DNA of 6,829 bases. Origin: JBEKJU01 sp050011095 (GTDB lineage Bacteria > Desulfobacterota > Syntrophorhabdia > Syntrophorhabdales > WCHB1-27). Numbering within the stretch: position 1 is the stretch's first letter; each line of letters starts with the position of its first letter. Positions 1-4,774 of the stretch are shown in pieces. Where the stretch lies: the NCBI GenBank assembly GCA_050011095.1, contig JBEKJU010000250.1, positions 1-6,829 of the forward strand, in the 5' to 3' direction. The notes beneath the pieces were generated by a model, which searched no databases, was not told the DNA's origin, and saw only the letters and a list, made by a program, of their open reading frames with translations. Both the position numbers and the translations under genes were made by a program.

Positions 1-5
1 GGGTT

Positions 6-223
6 TCACCATGTGCCTCCGGTTTGAAGTTTGTCAGGCGATAAAATAGCTGTTGTTTGATTCGGGGTCATCTCGTGCTCAAGGAAAGCAAGGCCGAAAC
101 GATCGGGTTCTTCTGAAAACGATCCTAAGGCCGTGAGACTTTCCGTCTCTGTCCACACTGTGTCGCTGGGGTTCGAGCAGCGGCAAGCGTATCCACGTTG
201 TCCTCGACACACAGAATATGATG
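6..223 (-). pseudogene. Decayed response-regulator receiver domain (REC), relic 1
   Basis: This is a remnant of a receiver domain, the part of a two-component system that is phosphorylated on Asp by a histidine kinase. Reading from 223 downward, one frame gives HHILCVEDNVDTLAAA, the typical first strand with its acidic pair. Another frame then gives TVWTETESLTALGSFSEEPDRF followed by GLAFLEHEM. Together these resemble the first two thirds of a receiver of the kind ending hybrid histidine kinases. The frame switches near 165-175, where roughly eight residues also seem to be lost. The expected phospho-acceptor Asp is Glu and the preceding FDL is FGL. After the TPNQT segment the sequence diverges and stops at 6-8, so the last third with the conserved Thr and Lys is missing. 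No kinase domain is visible. A second relic lies just upstream on the same strand. I am fairly sure of the family; the exact ends are uncertain. Confidence 0.6.
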
Positions 224-423
224 CGCATCCGGCGGCCGTGCCTTTCTTTGGGGTTTGCAGGCGTTGGCCCTCGTCCTTGACTTATTCTCCCCGTGACGAA
301 AGAGTAGTCGGGCGTCAAAAGAAGAAGCTTATTTTAGCACAAAGGTCGCAGAAATTCTCCCTTTCTGCCGTTCCCGATAGAGGGGTACAACGTCCACGCC
401 GGCGCGGGCCGCCAGTGTGGCGC

Positions 424-801
424 CTACCCCAGGACGCACCTTATTGCCGCTTCAAGTTCCGCCGCCGAGAGGGGCTCGGCGAGTACTTCCTTAACGCCGG
501 CATCTCTCGCTTCTTCCTTTGATACCGTTCCCTCAAGCCCGGTCACCGGCAGAACATTAATATCCGGCCGGATAGCACGGGCTTTTTTCACAATTGTTAT
601 TCCGCGTACCTTGGGCATCGTCTGACCGACGATCAGGAGGTCAAATGCCTCGGGACTTTTTTCAACAACCGAAATGCTCTCTCGGCGTCGGATTCGCCGA
701 TAACCTCGTAACCGAGTTCCTGCAGTCTCTTCACAAAGCTCTGCCAGTATGAGGTCATCATCGACACATAGGATTTTTCTTTTCTCTCCGGGAGCAACCA
801 C
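424..801 (-). pseudogene. Single-domain response regulator, frameshifted, relic 2
   Basis: This is a stand-alone receiver domain of about 125 residues, with no output domain before the TAG stop at 424-426. The start is taken as GTG at 799-801 because a strong AAGGAGG lies just upstream; an ATG at 823-825 has no such site. RKILCVDDD supplies the acidic pocket. Near 740 the reading frame must change to read VKRLQELGYEVIGESDAERAF, and near 663, beside an A-run, it must change back to read EKSPEAFDLLIV. The two shifts cancel, so the original frame is still open but about 25 residues are scrambled. The phospho-acceptor Asp is Gly (GQTMP instead of DQTMP). The conserved Lys before Pro is Glu (AEPLSAAEL), while the conserved Thr (PVTG) remains. 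It could not be phosphorylated normally, so I call it a pseudogene. Two sequencing indels could explain the shifts, but not the two substitutions. Confidence 0.75.
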
Positions 802-805
802 ACGC

Positions 806-812
806 CCTCCTT
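806..812 (-). promoter_or_regulatory. Ribosome binding site deciding the relic 2 start
   Basis: AAGGAGG on the minus strand lies 4 bases before GTG at 801-799. It favours this start over the in-frame ATG at 825-823, which would place the site inside the gene. The spacing is slightly short. Confidence 0.5.
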
Positions 813-849
813 CATAAAAGTGCATAGCACCGATACTAATACCTGCTCA

Positions 850-879
850 ACTATACCACGCCATGTTTTCCCCGGTAAA
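850..879 (-). promoter_or_regulatory. Probable sigma70 promoter for the response regulator
   Basis: On the minus strand, TTTACC (874-879) and TATAGT (850-855) are separated by 18 bases. A TGG directly before the -10 makes it an extended -10. Transcription would start near 843, about 40 bases before the GTG start. One arm of the 857-951 inverted repeat fills the spacer, so a protein bound there would be expected to block or modulate this promoter. This is prediction by pattern only. Confidence 0.4.
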
Positions 880-951
880 GAAAATGCCCTCGCCCTTACT
901 GGAGAATGAGCACGGGGTCACCTTGACGATTACCGCCCGAAACATGGCGTG
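857..951. repeat. Imperfect inverted repeat, 22-bp arms
   Basis: The arms are 857-878 and 930-951. The outer 12 bases, CACGCCATGTTT, match perfectly and so do the inner five (GGTAA); 18 of 22 positions pair in all, with 51 bases between the arms. The left arm overlaps the promoter of the response-regulator relic. It could be the two ends of a tiny non-autonomous element, a stem in a transcript, or paired binding sites for a dimeric regulator. No open frame of note lies between the arms and I see no flanking target duplication. Confidence 0.6.
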
Positions 952-1015
952 ATCTGGGGTAATGTCGGTGCAAGCATTTCAGGAAGGAGCCCACGGGCGC
1001 GAAATGTTGATAGCG

Positions 1016-1037
1016 GGCGAAGATTTCACTCTTCGCC
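1016..1037. repeat. Hairpin, perfect 8-bp stem
   Basis: GGCGAAGA (1016-1023) pairs perfectly with TCTTCGCC (1030-1037) around a 6-base loop. It lies about 115 bases beyond the glgA stop and lacks a T-run on either side. It may stabilise the 3' end of the glgA transcript rather than act as an intrinsic terminator. Confidence 0.4.
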
Positions 1038-1153
1038 AGTCCACCCACAAGTGGTGCTTGGTGCCAGACGCCGCGAACAACGCATTACCCGGGAAAGACG
1101 TTAATGCCGCATGCCGACACTAAAATCCGCGCGGCTGAGACCGACTGCTTCGG

Positions 1154-2785
1154 TTATCGACGACGCTGCGCCCTTTTTGTCAATGCTCTCTCATACAACG
1201 CTTCGTAGCCGGGCAGCGCCTTCTCCCAAGTGAATCGCTGGTTGAACGCACGGCGTTGCATCGCGAGAAAACCGTTCGGATCACTCTCCTTGACGTCCTT
1301 GGCTTTCCGGACACCGTCGATAATGCTTCGGAGCACTTCCTTGCGGGTCGTGCCGTCACGCACGAATCCGGTTGAACCGGACTGGCTGTAGTCAATGACA
1401 GTGTCGACCAGGCCACCCGTGCCACGCACCAACGGAGGCGTAGCAAGCTCCATCGACTGCATCTGTGTAATGCCGCAGGGCTCGAACAGACTCGGCATCA
1501 GGAATACATCGCTTGCAAGCCACGTCTGTCGTGCGCGCTCCCGATCGAAGGCAACTGTGGAGACATAGTTGCCGCGCCTGCCTGCGAAGAGAATGTATTC
1601 GTATCCGCGGCTCCCGTCGAATCGGGCTACACCCACATTCGCCATGAACGACTCGTACTTCGAATCTCCTGTCGCGAGGAACGCAGCATTCACGCCTGGA
1701 ATCTCAAGAATGTGCTCAAGCACGGTTTTGTCGCCGAGTATCTCGGTAAGCAGCCCGAACTTCTGTTCGACGCAGCGACCGACGAATCCGACCAGAAGGC
1801 CTTGCGGCTGTTTGAAATAGGCCCCAAACCGCGTTCGCATCTCGGCTTTCTCCTTCATGACGGCCTCGAAATCGGCGTCAGATGGGTTAGCGTTCTTGTA
1901 TTGAACACCGTTGAGGATAGCGAAGAGTCGCTGCTCGTCATGTAGTTTCTTGGCAATTCCTTCGAGACCCTTGCCGCCCTCGAAAAAACGCGATCGAACC
2001 TCGGGCTCCATCATTTCCTGCATGTACCTTGGACTGACCGTATTCGTAACGTCGGCCAGTTCCATGGCCAAGCGCAGCGGATTGACGTTATGCCAGTCTG
2101 CATGAGGATCGGCGAAATACGCAGCCGTCAACGAATGGTTCGCCAGTTTCTCCATGTCCCAGCCAGCGACCAAGGCCCGCCGCATGTTGCCTTGATAGCC
2201 GATATTGTGGATCGTCAGTACTGTCGCAGGCCCATCCTTCGTGTCAAGCAGACCTTCAAGCTTCATCCAGCCCAACAGATATCCCATCGTCCAGTCATTA
2301 ACATGCACGATATCGGGCGCATGCTGCTTGATTAACGGCAACACCGCCTTTGCAAAGAACGAGAAACGGAGGGCGTCGTCCTCGAACGGCACATCCTTGC
2401 TGTCAACGTAGGGCTTGCCATAGCGGGGATCGACCCTCGTTCCGAAATAGGTGTTGTTGACCACAAAATGAACAGGGACGTTGCCCAGTTTCCCGGACCT
2501 GTACGCAACGGTATGTGCATCGACATCGTCCAGACGAGGGTCGTCGACCACATTGAAGTCCACATGATTGGTGGCACCTTGTGGATTCGGGATGAAGTGC
2601 TTGGCCTCGATGCTTGAGTATTCCGGCGTGACGACCTGGACGTCATATCCCGCGGTCTTAAGCGCGACTGGCATCTCGCCGACGACGTCGCCTACACCGC
2701 CCACCATCGAAAATGGCTTGCACTCAGCGCCGATATAGAGGATTCGACAAGAGCGTGTTCTTTTCTGCGTCCTCTCTACTTTCAT
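1154..2785 (-). CDS. glgA: Glycogen/starch synthase, GT5 family
   Basis: This cytoplasmic enzyme adds glucose from ADP-glucose (or possibly another NDP-glucose) to the non-reducing end of a growing alpha-1,4-glucan, making storage glycogen. The 543-residue product has the two Rossmann halves of GT-B enzymes. The N-terminal half shows the glycine loop near 26-31, HVNDW at 161-165 and TIHNIGYQG at 191-199. The C-terminal half shows FVGRCVEQK at 334-342 (Arg337 and Lys342, phosphate-binding), FEPCG at 434-438 with the key Glu, and TGGLVDTV at 456-463. The start at 2785 is chosen over ATG 2836 because AAGGAG sits 5 bases before it. The protein is somewhat longer than the usual 480 or so residues. 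The conserved Lys of the KxGG loop, which contacts the nucleotide sugar, is Met27 here (SMVGGV). It is the only intact gene in the window, is not in an operon, and has its own promoter. The family is secure; the substrate and activity are not. Confidence 0.93.
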   Translation of the reverse strand: MKVERTQKRTRSCRILYIGAECKPFSMVGGVGDVVGEMPVALKTAGYDVQVVTPEYSSIEAKHFIPNPQGATNHVDFNVVDDPRLDDVDAHTVAYRSGKLGNVPVHFVVNNTYFGTRVDPRYGKPYVDSKDVPFEDDALRFSFFAKAVLPLIKQHAPDIVHVNDWTMGYLLGWMKLEGLLDTKDGPATVLTIHNIGYQGNMRRALVAGWDMEKLANHSLTAAYFADPHADWHNVNPLRLAMELADVTNTVSPRYMQEMMEPEVRSRFFEGGKGLEGIAKKLHDEQRLFAILNGVQYKNANPSDADFEAVMKEKAEMRTRFGAYFKQPQGLLVGFVGRCVEQKFGLLTEILGDKTVLEHILEIPGVNAAFLATGDSKYESFMANVGVARFDGSRGYEYILFAGRRGNYVSTVAFDRERARQTWLASDVFLMPSLFEPCGITQMQSMELATPPLVRGTGGLVDTVIDYSQSGSTGFVRDGTTRKEVLRSIIDGVRKAKDVKESDPNGFLAMQRRAFNQRFTWEKALPGYEALYERALTKRAQRRR

Positions 2786-2790
2786 GTTGG

Positions 2791-2796
2791 CTCCTT
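2791..2796 (-). promoter_or_regulatory. glgA ribosome binding site
   Basis: AAGGAG on the minus strand is followed by 5 bases and ATG (2785-2783). The upstream in-frame ATG at 2836 has no purine-rich site, so translation should begin at 2785. Confidence 0.75.
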
Positions 2797-2851
2797 CATT
2801 GATCGGATGCGATCGAGCTACCTTTCTTACACTCATTGTGCGTTAATTCTG

Positions 2852-2881
2852 ATTCTACCCTTCCGAGCACCGGAGGGTCAA
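2852..2881 (-). promoter_or_regulatory. glgA sigma70 promoter
   Basis: TTGACC (2876-2881) and TAGAAT (2852-2857) on the minus strand each match the sigma70 consensus at 5 of 6 bases, with an 18-base spacer. The predicted start near 2845 gives a leader of about 60 bases before ATG 2785. It would leave too short a leader for ATG 2836. Confidence 0.65.
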
Positions 2882-2896
2882 CAAGAAGTGCCTGGG

Positions 2897-2913
2897 CAAA
2901 CTCGGTGAGTTTG
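2897..2913. promoter_or_regulatory. Operator-like inverted repeat upstream of the glgA promoter
   Basis: CAAACTC and GAGTTTG pair perfectly around a 3-base centre. The site begins 16 bases upstream of the glgA -35, a usual position for an activator-type dimer. No regulator can be named, and a weak hairpin of no function is the alternative. Confidence 0.35.
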
Positions 2914-3041
2914 ATTCGGTGTTTTTGTTATCCACGTTTATTCCGAGACCACATGACCGCCTTTCAGGAGTCACAACTCCCATGCGAAAAGTGGCAAGAG
3001 CAGAATACGCGAGCTGAATCAAGGACTTTGGAGGGGCAGGG

Positions 3042-3061
3042 GTCAAGTCTTTATCCTTGAC
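3042..3061. repeat. REP-like palindrome at a recombinase breakpoint
   Basis: GTCAAG (3042-3047) and CTTGAC (3056-3061) are perfect inverted arms around TCTTTATC. The preceding GGGG gives the pattern GGGGTCAAG...CTTGAC. From memory it resembles extragenic palindromes common in Desulfobacterota-like genomes and often linked to REP-associated transposases. The stop codon of the recombinase head fragment (3051-3053) lies inside the loop, so the palindrome marks where that gene was cut. Confidence 0.45.
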
Positions 3062-3161
3062 AATCGGTAAACTGGGCAAGGATGTTCATATAGGCCTTTA
3101 CCGTATGGGGAGAGAAATTCCTTCTCTTTAAAAATCTCCTGTATCTGTCAACACTCTCCAT
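3051..3161 (-). pseudogene. Tyrosine recombinase, N-terminal fragment
   Basis: These 36 codons form the start of the SAM-like core-binding domain of a tyrosine recombinase. The segment SVDRYRRFLKRRNFSPHTVK is followed by AYMNILAQF, the usual first two helices that grip DNA. An ATG at 3161 is preceded by AAGGAG with a 6-base gap, so the start is intact. After QF the sequence leaves the family (TDCQG) and stops at 3051-3053 inside the REP-like palindrome. The remaining 250 or so residues, including the catalytic domain, are absent. Its first 14 bases overlap the end of the recombinase fragment upstream, so the two were translationally coupled members of one multi-recombinase operon. It is of a different type from the plus-strand pair at 3509-5656. 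Confidence 0.7.
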
Positions 3162-3333
3162 CAATCTCTCCTTTCTCGATGATCGCCATGGCCCGGAAGT
3201 ATTCTTCTTCCCTCGTCTTGTCGGTGAGCCTCGCATAGCGGCGGGTCATCTCGATGTCCTGATGGCCCAAAAGCTGCTGGAGAACCTCAAGGCGCATGCC
3301 GGCGTTGAGGAGTTCGGAAGCGAAGGTGTGTCT
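3148..3333 (-). pseudogene. Tyrosine recombinase, C-terminal fragment
   Basis: About 61 codons of the end of a tyrosine recombinase catalytic domain remain. RHTFASELLNAG gives the second active-site Arg, and LLGH followed nine residues later by Tyr in MTRRYARLTD gives the His and the Tyr nucleophile. The tail ends in KGEIDGEC with a TGA stop at 3148-3150. The homology begins abruptly at about 3333, directly at the edge of the 32-bp palindrome, so the first 230 or so residues are gone. The stop overlaps the start of the next recombinase by 14 bases, as in elements that carry recombinases in tandem. I infer that an element joined here at its crossover point and cut the gene; an assembly join is the alternative. 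Confidence 0.75.
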
Positions 3334-3360
3334 CTTATACCGAGCTCGGTATAAGAGACA
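3329..3360. repeat. Perfect 32-bp palindrome
   Basis: The left half (3329-3344) reads TGTCTCTTATACCGAG and the right half is its exact reverse complement, with no loop. Each half is the 6-base TGTCTC plus one TTATNCCGAG arm. The left edge coincides with the break in the recombinase tail. The outer 12 bases, TGTCTCTTATAC, are also part of the Tn5 mosaic end used in some sequencing libraries, so an artefact must be considered. Confidence 0.85.
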
Positions 3361-3370
3361 TTATTCCGAG
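3345..3370. other. Crossover-like site for a tyrosine recombinase
   Basis: Two inverted 10-bp arms, CTCGGTATAA and TTATTCCGAG, face each other across the 6-bp spacer GAGACA. Only one base pair differs between the arms. Paired inverted arms of 9-13 bp around a 6-8 bp spacer are the standard design of dif, lox and att core sites. It lies 139 bases upstream of ritA. The functional call is inference; the geometry is visible directly. Confidence 0.5.
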
Positions 3371-3374
3371 TCCA

Positions 3375-3466
3375 GGATTATGCCGAGCGCAAAGATAGAT
3401 GCTCATCGGAGGCCCGTTATCCCCGGAGATGTTCCTCATCGATACTTGATTTACTCGGCATAATCC
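3375..3466. repeat. 13-bp inverted repeat upstream of ritA
   Basis: GGATTATGCCGAG (3375-3387) is repeated perfectly in inverse orientation at 3454-3466, 66 bases apart, with the TTATGCCGAG motif inside each arm. It frames the leader just before the ritA ribosome site. It may be part of the element's terminal structure or accessory recombinase sites. Confidence 0.65.
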
Positions 3467-3492
3467 AGCTGTCTTCTTCTTTTGATTCCATT

Positions 3493-3500
3493 AAAGGAGG
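3493..3500 (+). promoter_or_regulatory. ritA ribosome binding site
   Basis: AAAGGAGG lies 8 bases before ATG 3509. It settles the start against the upstream in-frame ATT codon at 3482. No convincing promoter was found between the repeat cluster and this site. Confidence 0.7.
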
Positions 3501-3508
3501 AGACAGAG

Positions 3509-4774
3509 ATGATCGATCAGTTCTATTCATTCCCGTCATCGTGGAAGCGTTTACGCCTCGGCCCGCTGGGTCCCTACATCGATGCTTTTGCTCGGGGTCT
3601 CTCGGAGCGAGGCTATGCAAAACCGACCGCCGGGCACAAGATCCGGGCGGTGGCCGGTTTAAGCCGTTGGCTTGAGAGGAGACAACGTGGAGTGGAGGAC
3701 CTCGAGAACAGGTCGTGTCGGAGTTTCTCAGGTACCGGCGCCGCAACGGTCTCTCCCAGTGTGAAGCGCCGCCGGCCCTACGAGCCCTCCTCGGCCATTT
3801 GCGCGATACCAGCGTCATCCCTCCCTTGTGCTCCGGGACGCGAGGAGAGCCCTCTTCATGTTATTGAACAACGTTTCGCGCAGTATCTCACCCAGGAGCG
3901 CGGCCTCGCCAAGCCGACCATAGACAACTATCTTCCCATAGCCCGCACGTTTCCATCAGAGCGTTTCGGCAGTAAACCGATCACCCTGGACGAGATCACG
4001 CCAAGGGACATCGCCGGTTTCATCGAGCACCATGCGAAAATGGTGAGCCCGCGACGCGCCCAACTGATAACAACCGCCCTGCGCGGCTTCTTCCGCTTTC
4101 TCCATGAGTGAGGTGAGATCCAGACGGACCTGGCTGCTTCCGTTCTCACAGTGGCAAACTGGCGCTTATCGAATCTTCCAAAGTTTCTTGAGCTGGAGCA
4201 CGTAGAAGGTCTCCTCGGAAGTTGCAATCGATCTGCTCCTACAGGCCGGCGCGACTATGCGGTCTTGCTCCTTCTGGCACGACTCGGCCTTCGTGCCGCG
4301 GAAGTGGTTCACATGACGCTCGATGACATAGACTGGGAGAATGGGGAGATCACGGTACGAGGCACGAGTCTCCGGCACGACCGGCTCCCTATGCCCAGGG
4401 ACGTCGGTGAGGCCCTGGCCGGGTATCTGTGTCATCGCCCTCGCTGTTCGTCGCGCAGAGTATTTCTTCGTATCAAGGCGCCGCGGCAAGGATTTACCAG
4501 TTCTGTCGCCATCGGGGATATCGTCCGGCGGGCCCTTGTTCGCGCCGGGCTTCATCCCGCGCGCAAAGGGTGCCACTTGCTTCGCCATGCCCTTGCCATA
4601 AAGATGCTCCGCGGCGGCGCCTCGCTTGCGGAAATTGGCGAGATTCTGAGGCATGAGCTCCCCAGCACGACCGAGATCTATACCAAGGTCGATGTGGCGG
4701 CACTGCGCGCGCTCGCCCTGCCGTGGAAGGGAGGCGAACTATTAAGCTTAGCGACGCGCTCGAAGAGTATCTGA
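3509..4774 (+). pseudogene. ritA: RitA-like tyrosine recombinase, broken
   Basis: This was the first recombinase of a RIT-like trio, about 410 residues, cutting and rejoining DNA through a Tyr nucleophile. After the ribosome site the N-terminal part reads MIDQFYSF and GPLGPYIDAFARGL. At about 3705 the frame slips and the real sequence (EQVVSEFLRYRRRNGLSQ) continues in another frame until about 3830, where it returns for SPLHVIEQRFAQYL. In-frame TGA at 4109-4111 replaces what looks like an Arg codon (CGA) between FLHE and GEIQTDLAAS; the same frame then continues to the end. The catalytic domain retains Arg262, His356 with Arg359 (HLLR), His382 and Tyr391. The Lys expected in the RGK loop is Thr286 (VRGTSLRHDRLP). 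The original stop seems lost, adding about 11 residues that overlap ritB. Family confidence is high; function is certainly gone unless sequencing errors are at fault. Confidence 0.85.
4727..4743 (+). promoter_or_regulatory. ritB ribosome site with mutated start codon
   Basis: AAGGGAGG (4727-4734) is followed by 6 bases and ATT (4741-4743), where an ATG is expected. The surrounding bases CTATTAAG would be CTATGAAG with a single change back. That would give the ATGA stop-start overlap usual between coupled genes. GTG at 4723 is an alternative start but lies before the ribosome site. Confidence 0.5.

Larger units (their letters stand above)
802..1153. other. Gap of about 350 bases without a convincing gene
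   Basis: The left part carries the promoter, ribosome site and inverted repeat listed separately. The right part (952-1153) is the region downstream of glgA. It contains two small hairpins: ACCGA/TCGGT at 1140-1154, touching the glgA stop, and the 8-bp stem at 1016-1037. A 53-codon plus-strand frame at 962-1123 is open but unrecognised and has no proper ribosome site. No clear T-tailed terminator for glgA is visible. Confidence 0.5.
2938..3463. repeat. Six copies of the 10-mer TTATNCCGAG
   Basis: Plus-strand copies are at 2938-2947 (N=T), 3335-3344 (A), 3361-3370 (T) and 3378-3387 (G). Minus-strand copies are at 3345-3354 (A) and 3454-3463 (G). Nine fixed bases should occur about 0.05 times by chance in both strands of this window, and I saw no other exact copy in it. 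The copies flank and separate the remnants of recombinase genes, which suggests they are binding sites of a tyrosine recombinase belonging to one of these elements. Confidence 0.7.

Noticed and set aside
331..339. Extended -10-like TGCTAAAAT on the minus strand upstream of receiver relic 1
   Set aside because: No acceptable -35 lies 16-18 bases upstream, so it is too weak to list as a promoter.
335..423. A short minus-strand open stretch after the response-regulator stop, reading LAARAGVDVVPLYRERQKG
   Set aside because: It looks protein-like but is only about 30 codons long, has no start or ribosome site, and matches no family I know.
133..522. A 129-codon plus-strand open frame
   Set aside because: It runs antisense across both receiver relics and its protein is low-complexity and Arg/Pro-rich; a shadow of minus-strand coding sequence.
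962..1123. A 53-codon plus-strand frame from ATG 962
   Set aside because: It has no recognisable domain and no proper ribosome site, and lies downstream of glgA on the opposite strand; probably chance.
2786..2836. Longer glgA start at ATG 2836
   Set aside because: It has no ribosome site and would give a leader of about 9 bases from the predicted promoter, whereas ATG 2785 has AAGGAG at the right distance.
4109..4111. TGA in ritA as a recoded selenocysteine or Trp codon
   Set aside because: The expected residue is Arg, there are other lesions in the same gene, and neighbouring ritB has a TAG instead; a plain nonsense mutation is simpler.
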